A DNA stretch of 23,720 nt from an uncultured Balneolaceae bacterium (lineage in GTDB: Bacteria > Bacteroidota > Rhodothermia > Balneolales > Balneolaceae), in assembly GCA_937982515.1 (NCBI GenBank), contig CALJMB010000193.1, forward strand, positions 1-23,720, read 5' to 3'. This document shows, piece by piece, positions 7,872 through 16,755 of this stretch. The notes under the pieces were generated by a model. That model had not been told where the DNA came from, searched no databases, and saw only the letters and a program-made list of their open reading frames with translations. The position numbers were made by a program, and so were the translations under genes. Numbering within the stretch: the stretch's first letter is position 1; each line of letters starts with the position of its first letter.

Positions 7872-8805
7872 AACAGATTCTTATTATGAGCATGTACCGG
7901 TATTGCTGCATGAGTCCGTAAACCTGCTGGTTACAGACCGAAACGGTATTTACATAGATGGTACCCTCGGCGGAGGAGGCCATGCCAGGAGAATTCTGTC
8001 TCGCCTTTCTGATGAAGGCAGGCTTATCGGTATCGATCAGGACGATGAAGCCATCCATGCCGCCCTTTCCCACATAGGTAGTGATCCGCGTTTTTCTCCG
8101 ATAAAAGGCAATTTTGGTTACCTTGCCAGGCTATTACCCCCAGAGATACACGGTAAGGTATGCGGGATTCTTTTGGATCTGGGCGTTTCCACCCATCAAA
8201 TTTCAGATCCTGAACGGGGCTTCAGTTTTCAATACGATGGCCCGTTGGATATGCGCATGAGTAATCTCAGAGGCGTCGACGCGCATCAGGTGGTTAATAC
8301 TTATGCCTACGAAGAGTTGCGTGATATCATCTTTCACTATGGCGAAGAAAGGATGAGCCGCCAAATTGCACGTGCCATCATCGATGCCCGCCCGGTTGAA
8401 ACTACAGCTGAGCTGCGTAACATTATAAAATCGGTTGTACACGGCCGCCATCAGGTTAAGAGTCTGGCCCGTGTATTCCAGGGCATCCGCATTGAGGTTA
8501 ACCGTGAGCTGGACATGCTACGGGGAGCACTGAGCCAGGCGCTTGATATACTGCAGCCGGGCGGACGCATCGTTGCCATCTCTTATCACTCGCTGGAAGA
8601 CCGGATTGTAAAACGTTTCTTTAAATCCGGAAACCATCAGGGGAAAACGGAGAAAGATTTTTACGGAAATGATTTATCGCCCATCCGGCCTCTTTCGGGC
8701 GGAATTATTACCCCGTCCAGGGATGAGGTAGAGCGGAACCCGGCTGCCCGAAGCGCCAAAATGCGCGCGGCAGAAAAAGTTGAGGTTCGGGGGGCAGAAG
8801 TATGA
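7858..8805 (+). CDS. rsmH: 16S rRNA m4C1402 methyltransferase RsmH (MraW)
   Basis: A 315-aa SAM-dependent methyltransferase that N4-methylates C1402 of 16S rRNA in the ribosomal P site. The SAM motif is DGTLGGGGH (34-42); further family motifs are GILLDLGVSTHQ, ERGFSFQYDGPLDMRM, RVFQGIRIEVNREL and AISYHSLEDRIVKRFF, followed by a basic end (NPAARSAKMRAAEK). ATG 7858 is chosen over ATG 7849, which would add only MIP; both overlap the mraZ end. Its stop overlaps the ftsL start (ATGA). Confidence 0.97.
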   Translation: MTKHETDSYYEHVPVLLHESVNLLVTDRNGIYIDGTLGGGGHARRILSRLSDEGRLIGIDQDDEAIHAALSHIGSDPRFSPIKGNFGYLARLLPPEIHGKVCGILLDLGVSTHQISDPERGFSFQYDGPLDMRMSNLRGVDAHQVVNTYAYEELRDIIFHYGEERMSRQIARAIIDARPVETTAELRNIIKSVVHGRHQVKSLARVFQGIRIEVNRELDMLRGALSQALDILQPGGRIVAISYHSLEDRIVKRFFKSGNHQGKTEKDFYGNDLSPIRPLSGGIITPSRDEVERNPAARSAKMRAAEKVEVRGAEV

Positions 8806-9242
8806 TAGTCCGGTCTCCTTTAAAAACTAAAAAAGTTCGGCCAAATCTTCGAAAGGTATCGCCCGGAGATCACGCGGGAAAAATGCGTGACGGCCGGAGC
8901 AGCTTGCGGGGTGAGGGAAACTATGGATGGCCTGTCAACGAAAAGTCAGAAAAAAAACGGAAGGGATTTCCGAGGGTGAAGCCCTGGAAAATAATCCTGG
9001 GTGCTTTTCTTGTCGGTGTGCTGGGTGTTCTGTACCTCAACCATGTGTTTGCCACACAGCAACTGCTCGACGAGGTACAACAGCTGGAGGACGAATACAA
9101 TCAGGCTCGCCGTATAAACTCCGAGTACCGGTTAATGTACGACCGCATGATTGGCCCGGCCGCAATTTATGAAAAAGCTAAAGAGCTCGGATTCATTAAT
9201 GGCGGGCCCGCAGAAAAAGTCATTGAGGTGGAAAGGAAATGA
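8802..9242 (+). CDS. ftsL: Cell division protein FtsL-like
   Basis: A 146-aa bitopic membrane protein in the FtsL position between rsmH and ftsI. A very basic cytoplasmic tail (residues 1-61) is followed by one transmembrane helix (about 62-84), then a periplasmic coiled coil (QQLLDEVQQLEDEYNQARRINSEYRLMYDR) and a short tail with AKELGF, the pattern common to FtsL/DivIC proteins. In the divisome FtsL works with FtsB and FtsQ to activate FtsW-FtsI. The tail is long for the family, where 20-40 residues are usual. The start overlaps the rsmH stop by 4 nt, and the stop overlaps the ftsI start by 4 nt. Sequence conservation is low, so the call rests on topology and position. Confidence 0.85.
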   Translation: MIVRSPLKTKKVRPNLRKVSPGDHAGKMRDGRSSLRGEGNYGWPVNEKSEKKRKGFPRVKPWKIILGAFLVGVLGVLYLNHVFATQQLLDEVQQLEDEYNQARRINSEYRLMYDRMIGPAAIYEKAKELGFINGGPAEKVIEVERK

Positions 9243-11395
9243 TGAAAGAGCGTACTGCCATATTGAGCCGGATGTTTGTCGTTTTTGGGCTAATAGTGTT
9301 GGTTCCATGTGTCATTGCACTGCAATTACTACGAATAAACTTTCTGGAGGGAGATCAGTTACGTGAACTGTGGAGCAACCAGGCTATCGACACCATACGG
9401 GTGCCGGCCCAAAGAGGGAATATTTATGATGACGATGGAAGCTTGCTGGCAACCAACACGGTGGCTTATAAAGTAGCGCTGGATCCCCGTATCGACGGGC
9501 TTACCCGTGATCAGATAGGAAAGCTGTGCAAAACGCTGGCCGGGCATACCGCTCTGAGCGCTTCTGATTATTTGAGAAAGATAGACCGCGCTCCAAGCCG
9601 ATCCCGCTACGTAGTGCTGGCCGACAATGTCAATGCCGAAGCATATGAAGCAGTGCGTTCGCTGGGCATACACGGCGTTATTCTGGAAGAAAATTATAAG
9701 CGGCGGTATAACTTCGGTATGCTTGCAGCCCATGTCCTGGGCTTTGTGAATTATAATATGGACGGTGTTACGGGCCTCGAAAAAAAGTATGATGACAAAT
9801 TGAGAGGAATAGATGGTGTACAACAGGTAAGGCGAGATCGTAACGGGCGTATTTTTGCCTATGTAGGTGCTCCCCGCAGACAACCCCGACAGGGATATTC
9901 TCTTTACACCACGATCGATTCCCAAATTCAGGCCATTCTTGAAGAAGAACTTAAAGCCGGGATCCTTCGTACGAAATCTAATTACGGTTCTGCCATTGTG
10001 ATGGATCCACAGACAGGAGCTATAAAAGCAATGGCAAATTATCCCACATTCAATCCCAACAATCCCGCCTCCTCAGAGAACGAGAACCGTAGGAATTATG
10101 CGGTTTCTGATATGATTGAACCCGGCTCTACTTTTAAGCTGGTTACCGCTATTGCAGCTGTTGAACAGGATGTTGTGAGTTTCGATGAGAAATTCACAAC
10201 TCCTAAAAGCGGACAGACACTTATTCACGGACAGTGGATGCGCGACCACGATCCTTTGGGTACACTGACTTTTACCGAGGTCATCAAAAAGTCCTCCAAT
10301 GTGGCTACGTCGGAAATAGCCCGGCGTCTTTCAAGAGATGTTTTTTACCAGTATGCCAGAAATCTCGGGTTTGGTACACTTACAAACATCGATCTGCCGA
10401 GCGAAGAATCAGGCCGTTTGCAAAAGCCGTACGAGTGGAGCCGTGTATCGCTCCCCTGGATGGCTATCGGATATGAAGTGCTGGCTACTCCTATTCAGCT
10501 TATACAGGCCTATGCTGCTTTTGCCAACGGGGGAATTATGATGCGTCCATACCTCGTGGAAAAAATAACAGATCAGGAAGAGAACATAGTCTGGAAACAT
10601 GATCCGGTAGAAGTCAGGCGGGTTGCCAGAAAGGAGACGGTAGAAAAGCTATACCCCGTGTTCAGGGAAGTGGTTACTGATTCGGGTACTGCTGCATGGG
10701 CCCAGGTAGAAGGCCTGTCAATTGCCGGCAAGACAGGAACAACCCAGAAATATATTAATGGGCAGTACCGTAGCTCTTATCGGGCTTCTTTTGTAGGATT
10801 CTTCCCGACTGAGAATCCCAGATATGTGGTAATGATCGTTCTCGACGAGCCTGAAACCAGCATATATGGCGGGAGGACGGCCGGACCCATATTCAGGGAA
10901 ACCGCAAAGCGTATTGCGGGGCTTGATAATCAGATCGAGAAACAGATGATAGAGCATGATGAGCTAAACAGGGAAACCCTGCTGACTTATGTCCCCAATC
11001 TAAGGGGATTGAGCCTGCAAGAGGCAAAAACATTGTTAGGCATCCAGAGGCTGCCATATGATAGTGAGGGAAATGGAACCCTGATTGTCAGCCAGAACCC
11101 TGCTCCCGGTACGGAACTACAGCCCGGAGCCCGGCTGATATTGACTCTGGCAGACAATACAGTCGATGCAGACACAACCCGGCTACCGGACAATTATGCA
11201 GTTATTCCCGATGTTGGCGGGATGAGCATGCGAAAAGCATCCATGCTTCTCATTGACCAGGGCTTCGGAATCAGAATGATCGGTTCCGGAACGGTTTCCA
11301 CACAGTTTCCAGGGCCAGGAGACTTTATGGAAAAGGGGCGCACTGTGACGATACGGGGCCAGGAGACATCCATGGAAATACTGGCAGGCCGATGA
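9239..11395 (+). CDS. ftsI: Septal transpeptidase FtsI (PBP3) with two PASTA domains
   Basis: A 718-aa class B penicillin-binding protein that cross-links septal peptidoglycan. It has an N-terminal membrane anchor (about 8-30), a dimerisation/pedestal region beginning RGNIYDDDGSLLA, and a transpeptidase domain with STFK (catalytic S297, K300), SSN (352-354) and KTGT (498-501). Two PASTA domains follow, about 584-645 (YVPNLRGLSLQEAKTLL) and 653-710 (YAVIPDVGGMSMRKASMLL), which explains the extra length over E. coli FtsI (588 aa). PASTA on the cluster's FtsI is usual in Gram-positives and also in Bacteroidota-like lineages. AAGGA lies just before the start, which overlaps the ftsL stop. A 128-bp spacer follows. 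Confidence 0.96.
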   Translation: MMKERTAILSRMFVVFGLIVLVPCVIALQLLRINFLEGDQLRELWSNQAIDTIRVPAQRGNIYDDDGSLLATNTVAYKVALDPRIDGLTRDQIGKLCKTLAGHTALSASDYLRKIDRAPSRSRYVVLADNVNAEAYEAVRSLGIHGVILEENYKRRYNFGMLAAHVLGFVNYNMDGVTGLEKKYDDKLRGIDGVQQVRRDRNGRIFAYVGAPRRQPRQGYSLYTTIDSQIQAILEEELKAGILRTKSNYGSAIVMDPQTGAIKAMANYPTFNPNNPASSENENRRNYAVSDMIEPGSTFKLVTAIAAVEQDVVSFDEKFTTPKSGQTLIHGQWMRDHDPLGTLTFTEVIKKSSNVATSEIARRLSRDVFYQYARNLGFGTLTNIDLPSEESGRLQKPYEWSRVSLPWMAIGYEVLATPIQLIQAYAAFANGGIMMRPYLVEKITDQEENIVWKHDPVEVRRVARKETVEKLYPVFREVVTDSGTAAWAQVEGLSIAGKTGTTQKYINGQYRSSYRASFVGFFPTENPRYVVMIVLDEPETSIYGGRTAGPIFRETAKRIAGLDNQIEKQMIEHDELNRETLLTYVPNLRGLSLQEAKTLLGIQRLPYDSEGNGTLIVSQNPAPGTELQPGARLILTLADNTVDADTTRLPDNYAVIPDVGGMSMRKASMLLIDQGFGIRMIGSGTVSTQFPGPGDFMEKGRTVTIRGQETSMEILAGR

Positions 11396-11523
11396 TCACG
11401 TTGGATAATACTCAAACGCCGGGAATAATAATCTGTGTCTGTTGGCCTTATTTAACGATGCCAAAGCACCTTGTACGACTATAAATAGCGTTTTAATTAA
11501 CCTTAGATGAATTGCATTTATAA

Positions 11524-13005
11524 GTGACTCTTGAACAACTCATAGCATTATGTAACCCGATTCGGGTCTCCGGGCCGCAGCCTGCCAAAATCGGTGCGCT
11601 TACGCAAGACTCACGCGAAGTCACAGGCGGATCGGTGTTTATTGCTGTAAAAGGTACCAGGGTTGACGGGCACAAATTTATAGATGACGCCATTTCCTGT
11701 GGCGCCGGCGTAATAATATGTGAAGAAGTTGTTAGCCATAAACAGAACGTATGTTTTGTGGAAGTAAAAGATACGCGGTCGCTGATCGGGCCGCTGGCCC
11801 AGGCATTCCAGAATAACCCGGCCAAACACCTGACATTAATTGGTATTACAGGAACGAATGGAAAGACTACGGTAGCTACATTGGTTTATCAGGTGCTCGC
11901 CCAACTCGGGGCCCGGCCGGCTTTGCTTGGTACGATAGAAAAACGTTTTGGAGACGAAGTTATGGACAGCCGGCTCACCACTTCAGATCCCATTGAACTT
12001 GCACGGGATATGAGGCGGATGGCCGAGGTCGGTTCCACCCATTTGGTAATGGAGGTCTCATCTCATGCATTAGAACAGCAGCGGACAGCCGGGCTGGACT
12101 TTGCTGTAGCCGCCTTTACTAACCTGAGCCACGATCATCTGGACTACCATTCCGGCTTTGAAGATTATGCGCAAACCAAAAAGCTACTTTTTGACGGCCT
12201 CCGCTCCGATGCCCATGCAGTTATCAACGCAGATGACCGGTATGCTGAGCTGATGACGGAAGACTGTTCCGCGCAGGTTACAAAGTTCGGTTTTCTGGAA
12301 GATGCCGGGATTCCCTGCCGTGTTATCTCGAGTACTACGGAGGGGCTTACCCTTACCATTGGAAAAACAGAAATTACCAGTCCCTTGGTAGGTACATTCA
12401 ATGCGTACAACATTGCAGAGGCCTTTATAATATGCCGGACACTTGGATATGAAGAAACAGCTGTAGCGGTAGCCCTGTCATCAGCTGCCGGGGCGGCAGG
12501 GCGGATGGAACGCATACTGTTTGAAGATACCGGCGCGCCTGTGGTGTTGGTAGACTACGCGCACACCCCCGATGCTCTGGAGAATGTTTTGGTGACACTC
12601 TCAGAACTAAAAACAGAGGATCAGATTCTGCATGTGGTTTTTGGATGTGGCGGTAACCGGGATAAGGCCAAACGTCCGAAAATGGCTTCTGTAAGTGAGA
12701 AGTACGCGGATCGGGTTACGATAACTTCAGACAACCCCCGTGATGAAGACCCAGATGCCATCATTGACGATGCCATGAAAGGGTTTCGGTATCCGGATTC
12801 CATCATACGTATATCTAACCGGAAAGAAGCCATAGAACAGGCTGTCGCCAAAGCTGACACCAACACCATTCTGCTCATTGCCGGCAAAGGCCATGAAACA
12901 TATCAGGAAATTAACGGAGTGCGCCGCCACTTTGACGACCGCGAGATTGCACGTAAAGCGTTAGGCGAACCTGCCGCCAACACAAGTCCGGAAGGGGGTG
13001 TCTGA
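11524..13005 (+). CDS. murE: UDP-MurNAc-tripeptide synthetase MurE
   Basis: A 493-aa cytoplasmic Mur ligase that adds the third residue to UDP-MurNAc-L-Ala-D-Glu. It has the ATP loop GTNGKTT (110-116), the HxxxH-like EVSSHALEQQR segment, the LSHDHLDYH region and DNPR (403-406), the motif associated with meso-diaminopimelate. The start is GTG 11524: an in-frame TAA ends immediately before it, so nothing upstream is possible. No Shine-Dalgarno is visible. The 128-bp spacer from ftsI has a weak promoter candidate (TTGTAC 11471-11476, TAATTA 11494-11499). The stop overlaps the mraY start (TGATG). Confidence 0.97.
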   Translation: MTLEQLIALCNPIRVSGPQPAKIGALTQDSREVTGGSVFIAVKGTRVDGHKFIDDAISCGAGVIICEEVVSHKQNVCFVEVKDTRSLIGPLAQAFQNNPAKHLTLIGITGTNGKTTVATLVYQVLAQLGARPALLGTIEKRFGDEVMDSRLTTSDPIELARDMRRMAEVGSTHLVMEVSSHALEQQRTAGLDFAVAAFTNLSHDHLDYHSGFEDYAQTKKLLFDGLRSDAHAVINADDRYAELMTEDCSAQVTKFGFLEDAGIPCRVISSTTEGLTLTIGKTEITSPLVGTFNAYNIAEAFIICRTLGYEETAVAVALSSAAGAAGRMERILFEDTGAPVVLVDYAHTPDALENVLVTLSELKTEDQILHVVFGCGGNRDKAKRPKMASVSEKYADRVTITSDNPRDEDPDAIIDDAMKGFRYPDSIIRISNRKEAIEQAVAKADTNTILLIAGKGHETYQEINGVRRHFDDREIARKALGEPAANTSPEGGV

Positions 13006-14141
13006 TGCTTTTTGAACTGATAGAATGGCTTGAAAAAATGTATCAGCCGCCGGGGCTTAGCGCTTTTGAGTTTATTACAACAAGAAGCGCTGTGGCAGCT
13101 ACGATGTCTCTGCTCATCAGTCTACTGATCGGCCGGCGTATTATCCGCTGGCTGGAGCGAATGCAGTTAAGAGAAGTGATACGGGACGATATAGGCCTGG
13201 ATACCCATCTCTGCAAAGCGCAAACACCTACCATGGGAGGTATGATTATTCTGCTGGCTATCCTCATCCCGGCGCTTCTTTGGATGCGTATGGATAGCGT
13301 CTACACGTGGATGATTGTACTGGTTACGCTCTTGCTGGGGGTGGTGGGCTTCATTGATGATTATATAAAAGTGGTTAAACGGGATAAATCCGGACTGAGC
13401 GGTCGCTTTAAACTTGCCGGGCAGATAACTATAGGCCTGGCACTAGGTAGCGTGCTCTATTTCTGGCCCGATTTTCAGGATTTTAATACCCTCGCTACCG
13501 TACCCTTTCTGAAAAATGTAAACATTGATTACGCCTTCTTGGGTGAAGATCTGGGGTGGGTCATCTACATACCTGTGGTTGTTTTTATCATTACGGGTGT
13601 AAGCAATGCCACCAATCTGACGGACGGACTGGATGGACTCGCAGCCGGAACATCAGCTATCGCGGGTTTAATATTCGGAATTTTTGCCTATGTCTCCGGT
13701 CGGACAGACTTCTCTGACTTCCTGGATATTATGTATCTGCCGGGATCGGGAGAGCTGACCATCTTCTGCGCCAGCCTGGTCGGGGCGTGCCTGGGTTTTC
13801 TGTGGTACAACACGCATCCGGCTTCTGTATTTATGGGCGATACCGGTTCTCTGGCGCTTGGCGGGGCATTTGGCGCTATTGCACTGATGCTGCACAAGGA
13901 ACTGCTGCTGCCTATTATCTGTGGCATCTTCTTTATGGAAACCGTTTCTGTGATTATCCAGACCACCTGGTTCAGATATACCCGGAAAAAGTACGGAGAA
14001 GGAAAACGTGTGTTTCTGATGACGCCGATTCATCATCACTTTGAAAAAAAGGGATGGCCCGAATCCAAGATCGTGGTGCGATTTTGGATTATTGCCATTC
14101 TGCTGGGAATTGTAAGTCTTCTAACGCTGAAATTAAGATGA
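13005..14141 (+). CDS. mraY: Phospho-MurNAc-pentapeptide translocase MraY
   Basis: A 378-aa polytopic inner-membrane enzyme that transfers phospho-MurNAc-pentapeptide to undecaprenyl phosphate, making lipid I. It shows the expected active-site residues: DDY (D118, D119), NLTDGLDGLA (204-213), GDTGS (278-282) and the HHH loop (343-345), plus about ten hydrophobic helices. It follows murE directly, with no murF between. ATG overlaps the murE stop and its own stop overlaps the murD start (ATGA). Confidence 0.98.
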   Translation: MLFELIEWLEKMYQPPGLSAFEFITTRSAVAATMSLLISLLIGRRIIRWLERMQLREVIRDDIGLDTHLCKAQTPTMGGMIILLAILIPALLWMRMDSVYTWMIVLVTLLLGVVGFIDDYIKVVKRDKSGLSGRFKLAGQITIGLALGSVLYFWPDFQDFNTLATVPFLKNVNIDYAFLGEDLGWVIYIPVVVFIITGVSNATNLTDGLDGLAAGTSAIAGLIFGIFAYVSGRTDFSDFLDIMYLPGSGELTIFCASLVGACLGFLWYNTHPASVFMGDTGSLALGGAFGAIALMLHKELLLPIICGIFFMETVSVIIQTTWFRYTRKKYGEGKRVFLMTPIHHHFEKKGWPESKIVVRFWIIAILLGIVSLLTLKLR

Positions 14142-15499
14142 GACAGGTGCAGGGAAAACATATCGTCGTTATTGGTGCCGCCCGGAGCGGTGTGGCGGCG
14201 GCATGCCTGCTACAGCGAAAAGGAGCGCGTGTGTTTGTTACAGATAACAACACCATTAATGAGCATTTTAAATGCCGGTTAGACAAACATAACATCGCTT
14301 TTGAAGAGAACGGCCATACGGATAAGGCCCGGGGGGCAGACTTTGCCGTGTTAAGTCCGGGGGTACCGACAGAGGCCCCGCTGGCGCAGGAATATCTTAA
14401 GGCTGGTAAAGACATTTTTTCGGAGATGGAGGTGGCAAGCTGGTATAACCATAGCCCTCTGGTAGCTGTTACCGGGAGCAATGGTAAAACTACGGTAACC
14501 AGCTGGCTGGCCCATACATGGAAAACAGCAAACAAAGACTATGTGCTGGCCGGTAACATCGGCTATGCATTTTCAGACAGGGTGGAAGACACAACAGCGC
14601 AGAGCAATACCATACTGGAAGTGAGCAGTTTTCAGCTGGATCACATCAGCACATTCCGCCCGCACATAAGCCTGTTGCTGAACATTACGGCCGATCATAT
14701 GGATCGCTATCAACACAGGTTTGAACGGTATGCAGAGGCTAAATACCGCATCACAAAAAACCAGAAAGCTGAAGACTGGTTCATCTATAACAATGACGAT
14801 CCGGCCATTCAGCAACACGTAGAATCACTTAAAAAAAAAGAAGACGCTCCCCGGCTGCTGGCCTTCTCGAATACGGCAGAAATATCCGAGGGAGCATTTA
14901 TCAGAGACCGCAATATTATCCTAAGAATAAATGACGAGGAACACGTACTTATGCCTATAGAAGAAGTAAGTCTTAGCGGCAGTCATAATCTGAACAACGG
15001 GCTGGCCACAGCTCTGGCTGCAAGAGCTGCAGAAATCACAAATGAAATAATACGCGAGAGCCTTCGCACATTTGAAGGCGTGGAACACCGCCTTGAGCAT
15101 GTACGAACGGTTGATGGCGTTAAATACATCAACGACAGCAAAGCTACCAACATCAACGCCGTTTGGTATGCAATGGACAGTTTTAATGTGCCTATGGTCC
15201 TGATCCTGGGCGGCCGGGACAAAGGGAATGATTACACCGGCCTGATCGATCAGATCCGCAGCAAGGTACACACGATCGTAGCTATCGGCGAGGCCCGGCC
15301 GGTGATTGAAGAGCAATTGAAGGCAACAGTGCCTCAATTCGAAACCGCCAATACATTGGCTGAGGCTGTGCGCCTGGCAAGGAAGTACGCTAAAAGAGGT
15401 GAAGTCGTATTGCTGAGCCCCGCCTGTGCCTCGTTTGACATGTTTGAAAGTTATGAGCACAGAGGAAACGAATTCAAAAAAGTAGTAAATGCATTGTAG
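14138..15499 (+). CDS. murD: UDP-MurNAc-L-alanine:D-glutamate ligase MurD
   Basis: A 453-aa cytoplasmic Mur ligase adding D-Glu to UDP-MurNAc-L-Ala. Domain 1 is a Rossmann-like fold with IGAARSGVAAACLL near the N-terminus. The central ATP loop is GSNGKTT (113-119), with EVSSFQLDHI and NITADHMDRY following. The C-terminal domain includes EHRLEHV, YINDSKATNINA and LGGRDKGNDY. The frame is open upstream to 14054, but ATG 14138 overlapping the mraY stop is the right start: the upstream codons lie inside mraY. A heptamer array starts 2 nt after the stop. Confidence 0.97.
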   Translation: MRQVQGKHIVVIGAARSGVAAACLLQRKGARVFVTDNNTINEHFKCRLDKHNIAFEENGHTDKARGADFAVLSPGVPTEAPLAQEYLKAGKDIFSEMEVASWYNHSPLVAVTGSNGKTTVTSWLAHTWKTANKDYVLAGNIGYAFSDRVEDTTAQSNTILEVSSFQLDHISTFRPHISLLLNITADHMDRYQHRFERYAEAKYRITKNQKAEDWFIYNNDDPAIQQHVESLKKKEDAPRLLAFSNTAEISEGAFIRDRNIILRINDEEHVLMPIEEVSLSGSHNLNNGLATALAARAAEITNEIIRESLRTFEGVEHRLEHVRTVDGVKYINDSKATNINAVWYAMDSFNVPMVLILGGRDKGNDYTGLIDQIRSKVHTIVAIGEARPVIEEQLKATVPQFETANTLAEAVRLARKYAKRGEVVLLSPACASFDMFESYEHRGNEFKKVVNAL

Positions 15500-15500
15500 G

Positions 15501-15528
15501 AGTCGTTAGTCGTCAGTGGTTAGTTGTA
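15501..15528. repeat. Heptamer tandem array, AGTSGTY-type, 4 units
   Basis: Units AGTCGTT, AGTCGTC and AGTGGTT stand back to back from 15501, then a more diverged AGTTGTA to 15528. The 7-bp rhythm can be traced further as ACmACxx-type units to the ftsW start. The array begins 2 nt after the murD stop and forms the left arm of the hairpin at 15509-15554. Confidence 0.8.
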
Positions 15529-15554
15529 AACCATAACAACACACCACTGACAAC
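15509..15554 (+). promoter_or_regulatory. 19-bp imperfect hairpin before ftsW
   Basis: The arms 15509-15527 and 15536-15554 (ACAACACACCACTGACAAC) are complementary at 16 of 19 positions around an 8-nt loop. The hairpin ends 10 nt before the ftsW ATG and there is no T run, so it is not a standard terminator. It could limit ribosome access to ftsW or stabilise the upstream mRNA; this role is inference. Confidence 0.5.
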
Positions 15555-15564
15555 AAACCAAAAC

Positions 15565-16755
15565 ATGATATACACCACGCCAAATAAAAAGGTATCAGCC
15601 ATCCTGGGTACAAGCCCGGATGATATGGATCTGCCGAAGCAGGGCAGTGATCGAATCCTGCTTATATCCGTTATCCTGCTCATGGTAATCGGCGTGCTGG
15701 CTGTGTATTCTGCAATTGCTCATTTCGCAGAAGCCAAGCAGACTACAGCCGGAAGCCTGGTTTTTGGACATACTGTCAAGCTGGGTATAGGGTTCATCAT
15801 TATGCTGATCACCTCCAAGATTGATTATCATCTGGTGGCGAAGTTCAGCAGGCTGGGCTTAGTTATGAGCTGGCTGCTACTCATAGCGGTGTTTCTGTTT
15901 GGGCCGGAGGTATTCGGCGCCAGGCGGTCGTTAAGTGTAGGCAGTTTTACGTTTCAGCCTTCATCACTGGCTTCGGCTGCTCTGTTAATCCACGTTGTTG
16001 TACTGTTGGATGAGAAACAGGAGTACATAAAAGACTTTAAAAGAGCTTTTTTACCCATCATGTTCTGGGTTGTAATTACCTTTGTGCTGATCGGAATAGA
16101 GGATTTTAGCAGTGCTGCTCTGTTGATGGCCATATGCCTGCTGGTCATGTTTATAGGACGTATCAGCACTGCGCAGCTGGGTATGTTGGTGCTTATAGGT
16201 ATTATAGGAGCCTCTGTTCTCATTTTGAGTTCGGCCGAGCGTCAGAGTCGCATTCAGCAATATGTTGAGCAGATCGCAGACATAAAAAGCGGAGAGTTCA
16301 ATGTAGGTGAGGGCTATCAGGCCCAACAGGCACACATAGCTATTGCGCAAGGCCAGCTGTTTGGGGTAGGTATAGGAAAAAGTACGCAGCGCGATTTCCT
16401 CCCGGCCCCTTATAACGATTTTATTTTTGCTATCGTAGCAGAAGAATACGGGCTTATGGGTTCTGTTTCATTAATCGTTCTGTTTATAGTAATCCTTTTC
16501 CGGGGATTGGTGGTCATTGCTAAAAACGCGACCGATACCATCGGCATGCTTCTGGCGGTTGCTTTTACCTTATTTATTGTTTTGTACGGATTCGTTAATG
16601 CCGGTGTGGCCTGCGGTCTGCTTCCGGTAACGGGGCTCCCAATGCCATTTGTAAGTTACGGTGGAACCAGTACGCTTATCGCCGGACTAATGGTCGGTGT
16701 TCTGATGAACATCTCCAAGCATAACCGAAAAGGACAACCGGTGTTTTATGCATAG
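15565..16755 (+). CDS. ftsW: Lipid II polymerase FtsW (SEDS family)
   Basis: A 396-aa polytopic membrane protein of the FtsW/RodA/SpoVE family, which polymerises lipid II into glycan strands at the septum together with FtsI. About ten hydrophobic helices begin near residue 30 after a short cytoplasmic tail. The C-terminal signature GLLPVTGLPMPFVSYGGTS is the FtsW form. Position between murD and murG supports FtsW over RodA. It has no Shine-Dalgarno; the start lies just after a hairpin and heptamer array. Its stop overlaps the murG start by 8 nt. Confidence 0.96.
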   Translation: MIYTTPNKKVSAILGTSPDDMDLPKQGSDRILLISVILLMVIGVLAVYSAIAHFAEAKQTTAGSLVFGHTVKLGIGFIIMLITSKIDYHLVAKFSRLGLVMSWLLLIAVFLFGPEVFGARRSLSVGSFTFQPSSLASAALLIHVVVLLDEKQEYIKDFKRAFLPIMFWVVITFVLIGIEDFSSAALLMAICLLVMFIGRISTAQLGMLVLIGIIGASVLILSSAERQSRIQQYVEQIADIKSGEFNVGEGYQAQQAHIAIAQGQLFGVGIGKSTQRDFLPAPYNDFIFAIVAEEYGLMGSVSLIVLFIVILFRGLVVIAKNATDTIGMLLAVAFTLFIVLYGFVNAGVACGLLPVTGLPMPFVSYGGTSTLIAGLMVGVLMNISKHNRKGQPVFYA

